A stretch of DNA of 56,417 nt from Gemmatimonadales bacterium. GTDB lineage: Bacteria > Gemmatimonadota > Gemmatimonadetes > Gemmatimonadales > GWC2-71-9. Positions within the stretch are counted from its first letter, which is position 1. The number at the start of each line of letters is the position of its first letter. Of the stretch, positions 43,529 through 52,446 are shown piece by piece. The translations under genes were made by a program, and so were the position numbers. The notes below the pieces were generated by a model. That model worked only from the letters and a program-made list of their open reading frames with translations. It had not been told where the DNA came from and made no database searches. The stretch lies in the NCBI GenBank assembly GCA_011772755.1, contig WVYX01000082.1:1-56417 (forward strand). Direction: 5' to 3'.

Positions 43529-46281
43529 GACACCTCCGCCATCACAGCGTTGAACAGCCCTTCCCGATCACCTCGGAGGTACACCCAACCGACACCTCCC
43601 GAAAGCACAAGTTGCCCTGCCCGACGCTCACGCTCGGGGTACATCTCGTTGACCACCAGGTTCACTGGGAAGCAATCTCCCGCTCGCAAGCGCCGCCCAA
43701 CATCTACAGCCACAACAATTGAATAGCCAGCGTCGGTCTCCGCCCAGCTACCGGAAGCACGGGAGACGTCAGCCGCCGTGCCGGCTACCGGCCGCACGTG
43801 CACCGCCGTCGAGGCCGCATTGGGCACGGCGACATAGCCCGCCCAGTGCCCCAATCCGACGTAGCACTGCAGGCCATCGGAGTGGATGTCCGGCGCCTCG
43901 TTGTCCAGCGAGGGGTCGGGGGCATCCACCGGCCGAAAGCACAGGTTCGATTTGGTCACCTCCGCTGCAAAGCAGACGCGGGACCCCGCCACGAAGACGG
44001 CAACCCGCGCCACGAACTGCCCGCGGCTGCCATACGGCGCTTCCGAGCGCCGATAGTGGCGGGCGCCGAGCTGTACAACGGTGCCTGAAGGGACCGCACT
44101 CCACCACTGGTCAGCCGGTGGCACACGCCTCACGCGGGAACAAGGGAGCGACGGCAGACTCGGCGGGGGAGCCTCTTCAGGCAGGGGTGGAGCATCCAGC
44201 GCGCCCCGGAGCGTCCGCTCACGCCCAGCAGCGTCAGTAATCATCAGTGTGTCGTCCTGGAATCGGAGCTGCTCCGCCGAGCCGTCCGGCAGCCGGACGG
44301 TGAGCTGCCCGTCGTCCAGCTCAATTCCCGACACACTCCGCGGGTGAGGCGCAAAGAGCTGAACCCAGCATCCCGCTCCGCGAGCCCGCCGCACCAGGAA
44401 GGTGAGTGGGGCACCGTCAGCGAGTTCGAGGCTCGGCGGCCCCGGAGCGGCGGCCACGAACAGCGTCTCTCCCGATCGGGGAACGATCAGAAGCTCGGGA
44501 CTGTCACTGGCCGGGCCAAGGGCGAAGCGGCGGGGTGGGGGGGGGAGGAGGTGGAGGGCGACGAGATCGCTGTAGCCATGGTGGGTGGCGGCAGAAGAAC
44601 TCGGCGCCCCCGCTCCCCCTTCTCCCCACTCCGAAACCACCGCGCCCGATAACGGATGGATTGGCAACTCCACCTCCACTTCGCTGGGAACTTCCACCTC
44701 CACCACGTCCACCACGTACTGCGGCGCGCTGACCACCGTGCGACGTGCCGATGTGCCGTTCCCGAACAGCCTGCCGGCCTCGGCACGCGACCACGCCCAC
44801 CCATCCACAGTATCAAACGCACTACACCAGCCGTTGCGGCGAAGCTGGCCCACGCCAGCGAGTCCCGGAGCGTTGTGCGCCAGGGTAGAGCGGTACCAAT
44901 GAAGCGAGGGTGTGACGTAGGAGCCGGTGCCGAAGTCAGCGAGTATCGGACGGTCAGCGAACACGGTGAGGTGAAGCAGGTCGGGATGGCCGTGACCGCC
45001 GCGCATGCCGCCGCACTCGAGGCTGACGTACCGCCGGTCGCCGTGTCGCATGACCGCGACCCCGGCGTCAACCAGGAGCCGGGACGTCGGCCTCCAATCG
45101 TCCACAGGCGCGTGTGGTGCTTGGGGGTCCATCCACAGCAGCGCCTTCCACCCCAGCCGATCACGGGATAGCCTTGCCGCCGGCCGATTCTGCTCTTGCT
45201 CCGCGATCTCAGCGAAGCCAGCGTCCTCTGCCTCCGGGGCATCGGCCGAGTAGAGGTGTGTTAGCAGGCTCTCGAGGCGGGGGTGAGCTACCCGGGCGCG
45301 CCCGATTTCCCATAACTCGGCAAACCGCGGCTGCAGCAGGCTGACGCCGAACGGTGCGTCCGCCCTCGCGGGAATGGTCAAGTCGGGAAGCACTGTGTCC
45401 AGCGGCGCCACATACATGGCTGACAGCTGCGGCCCCGTCGTTCCATCGCCGTACAGATCGATGCCCGCCGTGCGCAGCACCTCCGCCGCGAGGAGAAAGC
45501 CGCGGAGTGCAAAGAAGTGGTAGTTCTCCCCTTCGAACCAGAGTCCGTCCCGCGTCACTGCGTGCCGGAGCTGTGCACGAATGCCGTGCGTGCCGTTCAG
45601 TCCGCGTACCAGTAGCCCCTCATCGCTCAGCCAGCGGCCGGCGGCGATGAGCGCCAGGTTGTTCCACACCTGGCGATTGGACCAACCCTCATCGAACGAC
45701 GCGATCAGGGCCGCCGATTCCCGGACGACCGGTTCCAGATCGTCCCATCCGTCCCTCGACCCCCCGGACTCGAGCAGCGATGCGGCGGCGAGCATCTGCG
45801 TGAGCCAGATGGATTCCAGATAGGTCGAGAAGAACAGACGCGTCGGACCGAGGACGTTGTCCTGATTCGGCACCCGGGGGTACAGGTCTGCATACGCCGC
45901 CAGAATCTCCCAGCTGCGACGGGCGAGGGTCACATCGTCCGACAGCGCCGCCAGGAGGGCCAGGTGGATAGCCCGTTCGGACAGCCAGAGATGATACCGC
46001 CAGATCCAGGCTCGATGATGGCGCTCGCCCCGGTGGGTGCGGTCGCACCGCGGACAGCGATGAAGCTCCGGGCTGACGGGGTCGAACACCAGGCGAGATC
46101 CATCGGTCTCGCAGTTACCGCCGTCGCGGGAGAGCAGCGGTTTTTGCCGCGGCAGGGAGACGGTGCGACCGAGCATTGGCTCGAGGAGCGAGCGAAGACG
46201 GTACAGCAGCGCTCGGAGAGTTAGCGAGTGCTCAGTGGCGGCGCGCCGCGCGGCCAGCTCGTCAGGCGTTGCCAGGAGCAT
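43525..46281 (-). CDS. Heparinase II/III-like polysaccharide lyase with C-terminal CBM9-like domain
   Basis: 918 residues from ATG 46281 (overlapping the kinase stop by 20 nt); an ATG at 46341 is less likely. The N-terminal all-helical (alpha/alpha) toroid of the heparinase II/III and alginate lyase type has 'DEGWSNRQVWNNLALIAAGRWL', 'DGLWFEGENYHFFALRGFLLA', then the heparinase beta-sandwich with 'CGGMRGGHGHPDLLHLTVFADRPILADFGTGSYV' and 'STLAHNAPGLAG'. A CBM9-like carbohydrate-binding domain (about 790-918) contains 'DGLQCYVGLG' and 'GYSIVVAVDVGR'. No clear signal peptide is seen, which is odd for a lyase. A G/C-rich low-complexity insertion lies near codons for 'LHLLPPPPRRF'. Confidence 0.82.
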   Translation of the reverse strand: MLLATPDELAARRAATEHSLTLRALLYRLRSLLEPMLGRTVSLPRQKPLLSRDGGNCETDGSRLVFDPVSPELHRCPRCDRTHRGERHHRAWIWRYHLWLSERAIHLALLAALSDDVTLARRSWEILAAYADLYPRVPNQDNVLGPTRLFFSTYLESIWLTQMLAAASLLESGGSRDGWDDLEPVVRESAALIASFDEGWSNRQVWNNLALIAAGRWLSDEGLLVRGLNGTHGIRAQLRHAVTRDGLWFEGENYHFFALRGFLLAAEVLRTAGIDLYGDGTTGPQLSAMYVAPLDTVLPDLTIPARADAPFGVSLLQPRFAELWEIGRARVAHPRLESLLTHLYSADAPEAEDAGFAEIAEQEQNRPAARLSRDRLGWKALLWMDPQAPHAPVDDWRPTSRLLVDAGVAVMRHGDRRYVSLECGGMRGGHGHPDLLHLTVFADRPILADFGTGSYVTPSLHWYRSTLAHNAPGLAGVGQLRRNGWCSAFDTVDGWAWSRAEAGRLFGNGTSARRTVVSAPQYVVDVVEVEVPSEVEVELPIHPLSGAVVSEWGEGGAGAPSSSAATHHGYSDLVALHLLPPPPRRFALGPASDSPELLIVPRSGETLFVAAAPGPPSLELADGAPLTFLVRRARGAGCWVQLFAPHPRSVSGIELDDGQLTVRLPDGSAEQLRFQDDTLMITDAAGRERTLRGALDAPPLPEEAPPPSLPSLPCSRVRRVPPADQWWSAVPSGTVVQLGARHYRRSEAPYGSRGQFVARVAVFVAGSRVCFAAEVTKSNLCFRPVDAPDPSLDNEAPDIHSDGLQCYVGLGHWAGYVAVPNAASTAVHVRPVAGTAADVSRASGSWAETDAGYSIVVAVDVGRRLRAGDCFPVNLVVNEMYPERERRAGQLVLSGGVGWVYLRGDREGLFNAVMAEVS

Positions 46282-47284
46282 CTTCCTGCTCCCAGACCGC
46301 CACGCCCTCGGAGGCAAAACCGGCTTCGAGGACTTGCCCACCAGCAGCCGTCACCGCATTCACCACTCCCGGCCGCTTGTCCGACGGACAGAGGATCGCC
46401 ATGCAGCCTCCGGCTCCCGCCCCCGTCGCCTTGAGCCCCCAGGCACCCGCATCCTTCGCTGCGCGCTCGATGCCGGCTATGCGCGGCGTGGAGATGGTGG
46501 CGTCGAGGCGCTGTTGCTGTCGCCAGTTCTCGTGGATCACTTCCGCCAGCCGCTGCCACGCTCCTGCCTCCAGTGCCGCCGCAGCAGGCCGGGTGAGATC
46601 GCGTATCGTACGCAGTGCTTGGGTGACGGCCGGCTTCCCTTCCCCGTAGGCGGCCCAAACCCGAGCATGGGTGTCCGAGGAGAAATGGGAATGACCCGTG
46701 TACGCCAGCACGAGGTGGGCTTCGAGGTCGCGCGCGGCGTCCTCCTCCACGCTGAGCCTCCGGGTGTGAACCGTGTCCCCGTTGAAGGTAAGCTCATGAA
46801 AGCCGCCGAGCGCTGCGGCGTACTGGTCTTGCTTTCCTCCGAGCAGGCTGAGCTCGGCGGTCTCGAGTTGGAATCCCAGCTCGGCCAACTCCTCGCGGGA
46901 ATACGACTCGGCGCGGCAGTGAGACAGTCCGCCCAGGAGCGCGACGTCGAGGGCACCTGATGCTCCGAGCCCCGAACCGCTCGGTGCCTCGGAGCGAGAC
47001 AGAATCTCAATACCTCCGGTTACCGGCAACATGTTGAGGGCGGCTTTGTGCAGATCCAATTGCCCGTCATACCGGATCTCGCGCGAAGACGGGATAGTGA
47101 CGTGCTCTCTCAGATCCTCGGCATGCAGCTTGATGCCTCGCTGCCCGAGGAGGAAATCCACATGAACGTGGAGCGTGATCGCACCGTTGACGACGACGCC
47201 TTCCTCCCGATCGGCGAAATCCCGCACGTCGGTCCATCCACCCGCGAAGTCGATGCGCATGGGCGCTCGAGCGTGGACGCTCAC
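46262..47284 (-). CDS. GHMP-family sugar kinase (heptose-7-phosphate kinase/fucokinase-like)
   Basis: 340 residues; GTG at 47284 overlaps the binding-protein stop by 4 nt. GHMP motifs: 1 'APMRIDFAGGWTDV', 2 'SEAPSGSGLGASGALDVALLGGLS' (ATP loop), 3 'KATGAGAGGCMAILCP'. 'RIDFAGGWTD' places it near D-glycero-D-manno-heptose-7-phosphate kinases and fucokinases. No heptose synthesis genes are adjacent; in this operon it probably phosphorylates a sugar released by the lyase or imported through the ABC system. Confidence 0.9.
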   Translation of the reverse strand: MSVHARAPMRIDFAGGWTDVRDFADREEGVVVNGAITLHVHVDFLLGQRGIKLHAEDLREHVTIPSSREIRYDGQLDLHKAALNMLPVTGGIEILSRSEAPSGSGLGASGALDVALLGGLSHCRAESYSREELAELGFQLETAELSLLGGKQDQYAAALGGFHELTFNGDTVHTRRLSVEEDAARDLEAHLVLAYTGHSHFSSDTHARVWAAYGEGKPAVTQALRTIRDLTRPAAAALEAGAWQRLAEVIHENWRQQQRLDATISTPRIAGIERAAKDAGAWGLKATGAGAGGCMAILCPSDKRPGVVNAVTAAGGQVLEAGFASEGVAVWEQEDAPGNA

Positions 47285-48918
47285 TGTCGGGCCTCCGTTG
47301 GCGTGATGCGCCACTGGGCGATCGTGGCCAGCTCTCCTCGAAGGTCCGGCGGAGCGGCCTGCACCCGCCGATTGGCACCTTGCAGACCGCGGGCGTGGTA
47401 CAGCCAGGTCGTGGGGTGATCCTCCGCCAGGATTTGCTGTACCGTGCGCCAGGCATCCTGCAGCTCCTCTTCCGTGCTGGCGCTTCTGACTTCGGCGACC
47501 GCTGCGTCAAACGCGGCGTTGCGGTATCCCGGATACGCGAGCGGTCCGGCATCCCGGGCCTCGAACATTGCCGCTACGTACCCCAGCGATAGGTCTCCGG
47601 GAATCCCGGTGACGAGGGCGTCGAAGTCGCGCGCCGGGCCCTGGGCAACGGCGAGGAACGTCGCGAGCTCGAGTTGGCGGATTGAGACTTCCACGCCGAT
47701 CTCCCGTAGTTGCGCCTGCATCATCTGCTCGAGGGCGGCTTCTCCACTTCCCACCGTTGAGAGATCGAAGGACAGCCGGCGGCCGTCACGCTCGCGCACG
47801 CCGTCGGCTCCCAGCACCCAGCCTGCAGCGTCCAGCAAACGCCGCGCGGCGGGAGGATCATGCGGAATGGATGGAACGGGCACGTACCACGGATGTTCCG
47901 GCGCCACCGGGCCGTCGGCTACTGTCCCAAAACCGTACAGATACGCATCAACGATCAGACGCCGGTCGATGGCCATCGTCAAAGCTCGCCGAACCCGAGG
48001 GTCATCGAACGGCTGCCGTCGGAGATTCCAAACCAAGCCGTACACGAACAGGAACGGGTAGTCGATGACCCGGAGGCGTGAGTCTTGTTGCACGAATCCG
48101 GCGTGCGCAGGACTGATGCCGGCGAAATCCAATTCACCGGACGTCAGCGCCGCCAGTTTCGTCGCCGGCTCGTCCACCACCGCGACCACGAAGCGCTCGA
48201 TGGCGGGTTGCCCCAGGGCGGTGGGAAAGCCATCGAACCGCTGAAACACCCATCGCTGATTCGGTCGGTACTCACCGAACGCGAACGGACCGTTCCCCAC
48301 GGGCCCAGCGTTGAACTCGGCGGTGCGGATCTGCTGGGGCTGGACACCCCGGAAACGGTGCACCGGCAGGATCGCCAGGTCGGTAAGCACGTCGGGAAAG
48401 GTAGGTTGCGCACGGCTGAACCGCACCCGAACCGTGAAAGAGTCGACGGCTGCCACCTCAACCACCGCTGCCAGGTCGCGTGCCCGAGGATAGGCCACCT
48501 CCGGCGCACGCGCCATCTCCAGCGTCCACACCACGTCCTGGGCCGTCGTGGGGACACCGTCATGCCACAGGACGTCACGACGCAGCTGAAACGTGAGAGC
48601 GGTTCGGTCACTGCTCCAGCGCCACGCCGCCAGTCGAGGTACGGGCTGCAACGCGGAGTCGTAGGTCGCAAGTGTGAGGAATAGCAGGTGTTTCTGGACT
48701 GATTTGGCCAGGGGGTGAACGGTGATCAACGGATTGATGGACTGGAGGTCTGCGCCCGAGGCGTAGAACACGGTGACATCGCGGCTAGCGGGAGGTTCCG
48801 GGACGCAGGCGGCGAGGGCGCACAGCGCGGTGGTTAGGAAGAAGGTCCTCCCGGCACCCGACGTTCCCGCGTTGACGGCCACCCAGGCCCAACCCTTCTT
48901 CCGCCGTCCGCTTCGCAT
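47281..48918 (-). CDS. ABC transporter substrate-binding lipoprotein, oligopeptide (SBP_bac_5) type
   Basis: 545 residues from the ATG at 48918; GTG 48882 is a real alternative because the 48918 ATG lies within the edge of a repeat element. The lipobox 'LCALAAC' (Cys about 43 from 48918) anchors it. SBP_bac_5 signatures: 'LRRDVLWHDGVPTTAQDVVWTLEMAR', 'GNGPFAFGEYRPNQRWVFQRFDGF', 'FDDPRVRRALTMAIDRRLIVDAYLYGFG'. Captures oligopeptides or oligosaccharides in the periplasm for the divergent permeases at 49073-51000. No ATPase genes of this system are in the window. Confidence 0.92.
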   Translation of the reverse strand: MRSGRRKKGWAWVAVNAGTSGAGRTFFLTTALCALAACVPEPPASRDVTVFYASGADLQSINPLITVHPLAKSVQKHLLFLTLATYDSALQPVPRLAAWRWSSDRTALTFQLRRDVLWHDGVPTTAQDVVWTLEMARAPEVAYPRARDLAAVVEVAAVDSFTVRVRFSRAQPTFPDVLTDLAILPVHRFRGVQPQQIRTAEFNAGPVGNGPFAFGEYRPNQRWVFQRFDGFPTALGQPAIERFVVAVVDEPATKLAALTSGELDFAGISPAHAGFVQQDSRLRVIDYPFLFVYGLVWNLRRQPFDDPRVRRALTMAIDRRLIVDAYLYGFGTVADGPVAPEHPWYVPVPSIPHDPPAARRLLDAAGWVLGADGVRERDGRRLSFDLSTVGSGEAALEQMMQAQLREIGVEVSIRQLELATFLAVAQGPARDFDALVTGIPGDLSLGYVAAMFEARDAGPLAYPGYRNAAFDAAVAEVRSASTEEELQDAWRTVQQILAEDHPTTWLYHARGLQGANRRVQAAPPDLRGELATIAQWRITPTEARQ

Positions 48919-49020
48919 GAAACGCTTGCTCGGCGTTGTCACAGCGCGCCTTGAAAGGCTCCCCCTCCGTGTTTCAAGACGCGCTCCCGGCCGAGCCCGC
49001 CCTTCAGGGCGGGAATCTCC
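48918..49020. repeat. Structured repeat element, copy 3 (inverted relative to copies at 51953 and 52447)
   Basis: Read on the minus strand it begins with the stem CCCGCCCTGAAGGGCGGG, then CTCGGC, CGTCTTGAAACACG, the mini-hairpin GCCTTTCAAGGC and GCCGAGC. These are the same modules in the same order as the other two copies, with compensating base changes in stems. It lies between the divergent transporter genes, where their promoters should be. Confidence 0.7.
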
Positions 49021-49072
49021 ACGAGAGTCCACGTCCCTTGACGTACGCCGAGCACCCGAGCGAGAGTAGCGC

Positions 49073-50068
49073 ATGCTGCGGCAACTCGCTCGGAGGCTCG
49101 CCCTCGGCGCCGGTGTCGTCTTCGTCGTCGTCACACTCACCTTCATTCTCATTAGCCTGGCGCCCGGCGACCCCGCAAGGTTGTGGGTGGCGCCTGGTGC
49201 CGGAGAGGCCGAGCTGGAGGCGGCCCGCCGCGCCCTGGGGCTCGACCGGCCCATCGCGCTGCGCTATCTGGCGTGGCTCGGCAACCTCGCCCGGGGCGAC
49301 TGGGGCGTGAGCCTGGTACAACACCGCCCGGTCCTCCGGGTGATCGCCGACGCACTCCCCTATACCGTCCTGCTCTCGGCTACCTCGCTGCTGATAACGT
49401 ACCTCGCGGGCGTGTTGCTGGGTGTCATCCAGGCCATCAAGCGCCGCACGGCCCTCGACACGGGGCTGACCGTCGCGACCCTGATCGTCTATGGGATGCC
49501 GGCCTACTGGCTGGCAATCATGCTCGTGCTCGTGTTTGCCTACAGCGCAGCACGGTTCGACTGGCCAGGATGGCTGCAGTTTCCCGCCCTGGGTGTCGCG
49601 GCGCTAGACGCCGACTTCCTGACGCCCTGGGGGCGTTTGGCCGACCGGCTACGCCATCTCGCCCTGCCTCTGGCCACGCTGGGGGCCATCGGTGCCGCGG
49701 GAATGGCGCGCTTCGTCCGCGGTGCTGTCCTCGATGCCCGCGGCAACGCGTTCGTGCGGACGGCCCGCGCCAAGGGATTACACCCGGTTGTCGTGGAAGT
49801 CCGCCACGTGCTCCGCAATGCGCTGCTCCCCGTCATCACGTTGTTGGGCCTCTCGCTCCCGGCGCTGTTCTCCGGCACGGTCTTCGTGGAGGTCATCTTC
49901 GCGTGGCCCGGCATGGGACGGGTCATGGTAGACGCGGTGGGAGCCCGTGACTATCCGGTGGTCATGGCGACCACTGCCATTTTCGCGATGCTCGTGGTGC
50001 TGGGGAACTTGCTGGCCGACCTGCTGTACGCCGTCGTCGATCCCAGACTGAGGCGCGACACCGCATGA
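49073..50068 (+). CDS. ABC transporter permease, DppB/OppB-like
   Basis: 331 residues. N-terminal signal-anchor 'LALGAGVVFVVVTLTFILISLAPGDPA', about six membrane helices, and the EAA-type loop 'FVRTARAKGLHPVVVEVRHVLRNALLPVITLLGL'. DppB family signature 'GTVFVEVIFAWPGMGRVMVDAV'. One of two channel subunits for the peptide-type importer; overlaps the next gene by 4 nt. Divergent from the binding-protein gene. Confidence 0.94.
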   Translation: MLRQLARRLALGAGVVFVVVTLTFILISLAPGDPARLWVAPGAGEAELEAARRALGLDRPIALRYLAWLGNLARGDWGVSLVQHRPVLRVIADALPYTVLLSATSLLITYLAGVLLGVIQAIKRRTALDTGLTVATLIVYGMPAYWLAIMLVLVFAYSAARFDWPGWLQFPALGVAALDADFLTPWGRLADRLRHLALPLATLGAIGAAGMARFVRGAVLDARGNAFVRTARAKGLHPVVVEVRHVLRNALLPVITLLGLSLPALFSGTVFVEVIFAWPGMGRVMVDAVGARDYPVVMATTAIFAMLVVLGNLLADLLYAVVDPRLRRDTA

Positions 50069-51000
50069 AGGCGCTGCGCACGCTCCTCGCTGATGGCCGC
50101 GCCGCCACAGGGCTGGCGATTCTCGGAGTGTTCTGCGCGCTCGCGCTGCTCGCGCCGATCCTGGCACCCGCCGACCCGGCCGCCCAGCGCGACATCTTGG
50201 CTACACGATTTCTCGCTCCCCTGGCGGTGGGATCGGACGGTGTCATGCATTGGCTCGGGACCGATGCGTTCGGTCGCGACGTCTACTCGCGGCTGATCTA
50301 TGGGGCGCGGATCTCGCTTGCAGTAGGCTTTCTGTCAGTTGCCGTCTCCATCGGCCTCGGCACTGCCATCGGTGTCACCTCGGCCCTGGCGGGGGGCGTC
50401 ACCGAGCGGGCGCTCATGGCCATCACCGACGCCGCCCTGGCCATGCCCCGCATCGTGTTGCTCCTCGCCCTGGTGACACTGTGGGAGCCGAGCCTCGTAC
50501 TGGTGGTGCTCGTGCTCGGGTTCACGGGCTGGATGACGGTGGCGCGGCTGGCAAGGGCGGAGGTGAAGGGCCTGCTGACGCGGCCGTTCGTGGAAGCGGC
50601 TCGGTCGTCCGGCCTGGGACGCATGCGCCTGCTGTGGCGACATCTCATTCCCAACGCGTCGACTCCGTTGATCGTTGCCGCTGCACTGGGCGTGGGTAAT
50701 GCCATCATGTTGGAAGCCGGGCTGTCATTCCTGGGGCTGGGCGTTCCGGCGCCGGCGCCGTCGTGGGGCAACATGATCGCCGGCGGGCGCGACGCCCTAG
50801 TCAATGCCCCGTGGGTTGCCACGTTTCCCGGGCTGGCGGTGGCACTCGCCGTGGTGAGCTGCAATCTGATCGGGGACGGGACGCGGGACGTGCTTGATCC
50901 TACTACCCTGCACCGCCCCACCCGGTGGAGAAGGGGCAGGAGGGGCAGGAGGGGCAGGAGTGCGGCAGAGGGCGGCGGTCCGTGGTTGAGCGGTGAGTAG
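50065..51000 (+). CDS. ABC transporter permease, DppC/OppC-like, with repeat-derived C-terminus
   Basis: 311 residues. OppC-type N-terminal helix, 'GTDAFGRDVYSRLIYGARISLAVGF', EAA loop 'RPFVEAARSSGLGRMRLLWRHLIPN' and the C-terminal 'FPGLAVALAVVSCNLIGDGTRDVLDP'. The family normally ends just after 'DxLDPR'. Here about 30 extra residues ('RRGRRGRRGR', 'SAAEGGGPWLSGE') are encoded by a GGGGCAGGA array, so the repeat displaced the native stop. Partner of the preceding permease. Confidence 0.92.
   Translation: MKALRTLLADGRAATGLAILGVFCALALLAPILAPADPAAQRDILATRFLAPLAVGSDGVMHWLGTDAFGRDVYSRLIYGARISLAVGFLSVAVSIGLGTAIGVTSALAGGVTERALMAITDAALAMPRIVLLLALVTLWEPSLVLVVLVLGFTGWMTVARLARAEVKGLLTRPFVEAARSSGLGRMRLLWRHLIPNASTPLIVAAALGVGNAIMLEAGLSFLGLGVPAPAPSWGNMIAGGRDALVNAPWVATFPGLAVALAVVSCNLIGDGTRDVLDPTTLHRPTRWRRGRRGRRGRSAAEGGGPWLSGE
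50927..50978. repeat. Family C array encoding the permease C-terminus
   Basis: Three perfect copies of the decamer AGGGGCAGGA in a row, then decayed GCGGCAGAGGGCGGCGG. It lies in frame, upstream of the stop at 50998-51000, and extends the protein. Confidence 0.85.
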
Positions 51001-51127
51001 TCGTTGGTCGGGTTGTCGGAGGACAGCCGGCATCCAGCAATGAACCACGAACCACATCACCACCGACTGGGGACGGCAATCTGCTGTCGTGGGTGCGCCG
51101 ACGGTGTGGCGGCTGGAAGACGGCATG

Positions 51128-51198
51128 ACGGCATGAACGGTAGAGACGGCATGACAGCACGACCGCCCGTCCGCCCGTCCGCCCGTCCGACCGATTAG
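51128..51198. repeat. Family B array plus GGCATGA array after a minus-strand gene
   Basis: 51162-51193 is the tandem CCGCCCGTCCGCCCGTCCGC. In minus orientation it begins directly after the TAA of the gene at 51195-51665. 51119-51155 shows a second short period (ACGGCATGA-type). No gene is seen in 51001-51194. Confidence 0.75.
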
Positions 51199-51665
51199 TC
51201 CCCCTCCTCCCCCATGGGAATCTTGTTGAGCTCCTGCCTCAGGAGCGGGTGCTGGCGCAGCAGGTACCACCCCATCACGAGCACGGCTGCCAGGCTCACG
51301 ATGCCGATGTGCAGCCAGGCTGCGCCAGCCAGGAGCGGCTGGGCGAACAGAAGCAGCGCCGCGTAGATGTGGGCCGCAACGAAGATCAGCACGAACAGAA
51401 TCGCAAAACGGGCCACAGGATACTCCTCGGCCTTGGCCACCAGCCAGGACGCGAACAATCCCAGGGCGACGAACGCGAGTACGTGGACCATGTTGTACGC
51501 CAGCACCGGGCCGGGCGCGATCTCCACGGCGCGGGGATCCTCCAACCCGTAGAACAGCACGGAGCCGAACATCGCCGGGGTGTAGAACGGGGACCGTCCA
51601 GCCACGACGTTGATGACGGCGAAGAGCACGACGACCGTGACGTAGCCCAGGAGTCCGGCATACAT
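51195..51665 (-). CDS. Small integral membrane protein, unknown function
   Basis: 156 residues with four predicted membrane helices: 'GYVTVVVLFAVINVVAG', 'NMVHVLAFVALGLFASWLV', 'FAILFVLIFVAAHIYAALLLF' and 'LHIGIVSLAAVLVMGWYLL'. A single His per helix pair (HVL, HIY, HIG) might bind heme or metal, but there is no diagnostic motif. I do not recognise a family. Start ATG at 51665. It is isolated by repeat regions on both sides. Confidence 0.75.
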   Translation of the reverse strand: MYAGLLGYVTVVVLFAVINVVAGRSPFYTPAMFGSVLFYGLEDPRAVEIAPGPVLAYNMVHVLAFVALGLFASWLVAKAEEYPVARFAILFVLIFVAAHIYAALLLFAQPLLAGAAWLHIGIVSLAAVLVMGWYLLRQHPLLRQELNKIPMGEEGD

Positions 51666-51812
51666 GCCGCCCGTGAGGATCAGCCTGGATTCACTGCGCG
51701 TGGGACACCTCGCTGCATCAGGGTGAGGGAGATGGCTATCTGTCGCACCTGCTGATGGTATGGCGCAGCCGGGCCAATGCCAATGAGGGATTCATGAAGA
51801 TCGGTTCAGGCA

Positions 51813-51833
51813 GGGGTAGCATGCTACGCCCCC
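51813..51833. repeat. GTAGCATGCTAC palindrome, imperfect copy
   Basis: GGGGTAGCATGCTACGCCCC is a near-perfect palindrome; a longer perfect copy lies at 52394-52419. Gapped REP-like sequence, no gene. Confidence 0.75.
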
Positions 51834-51837
51834 TATA

Positions 51838-51935
51838 GCCGCGGATTGATCGACAAGCGAACGCGGATTCATCTCGGTGAAACGATCACCTCCCTCGTCC
51901 ACGGACCGATCCGCGCTCGGAGGATCATCCGCGGC
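51838..51935. repeat. CGGAT-type inverted repeat (family D-like)
   Basis: Left end GCCGCGGATTGATC and right end GATCATCCGCGGC are inverse complements, and both contain an inner CGGAT/ATCCG pair. Related in composition to the hairpin at 25101-25165. Part of the 939 nt gap 51666-52604, which holds repeats and one truncated gene only. Confidence 0.7.
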
Positions 51936-51952
51936 CGTGCGATCCCCACGTC

Positions 51953-52057
51953 AAGCCGCGGGCTCGGCTGAAGACTCGTCTTGAAAGACGCGAGCTACCC
52001 GTGCAGAGCTTTTCAAACCGCACCACACCAGCGCCCAGCCTGCGTTTCTAGCGCAGG
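51953..52057. repeat. Structured repeat element, copy 1
   Basis: The modules CGGGCTCGGC, CGTCTTGAAAGACG, GAGCTTTTCAAACC and CCTGCGTTTCTAGCGCAGG occur in the same order and spacing as in copy 2 (52447-52558). Most differences keep stems paired. Confidence 0.85.
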
Positions 52058-52296
52058 AGCCACACGCCCAAAACTTCAGCCAGTTCGACGCCAAGCTGGA
52101 GCAGAGGATCGGCGAGGTGAAGGCGGAGCTGCGTCAGGAGATCGCTGAGCTGCGCGGGGAGATGCAGGCCGGCTTCGCACGTCTCGAGGGGAAGTTCGAG
52201 CAGCAGCTCGGCGGGCTCAGGGCCGACATGGTGAAGTGGATGTTCCTCTTCTGGGCGGGCACGGCGCTCACTGTGCTGGGACTGCTGCGGCTATAG
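52051..52296 (+). pseudogene. 5'-truncated gene: coiled coil plus C-terminal membrane anchor
   Basis: An open frame ends at TAG 52296 and encodes 'FDAKLEQRIGEVKAELRQEIAELRGEMQAGFARLEGKFEQQ', a clear heptad coiled coil, then 'MVKWMFLFWAGTALTVLGLLRL', one membrane helix. This is typical of small DUF1640/CCDC90-like proteins. No ATG, GTG or TTG in this frame exists between the in-frame stop at 51982 and the coiled coil, and the 5' part is the structured repeat copy 1. The repeat has probably replaced the start. An internal GTG could restart a shorter product. Confidence 0.65.
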
Positions 52297-52393
52297 GAGG
52301 ACGGACCCCACCGTTGCGAGCCTGCCGCCAGCCCGTCCCCCGTTCACCACCACCAAATTGCGGCACAGAACGGCATCTGCGTTTCCAGAGCCG

Positions 52394-52419
52394 TAGGGGC
52401 GTAGCATGCTACGCCCCTA
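52394..52419. repeat. 26 bp perfect palindrome (REP-like)
   Basis: A perfect 13+13 palindrome with core GGGGCGTAGCATGCTACG. Such GGGGC...GCCCC palindromes are common intergenic repeats in several bacterial phyla. Confidence 0.85.
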
Positions 52420-52446
52420 GCCACGACAAGCCGGCCGTGCCACCTC

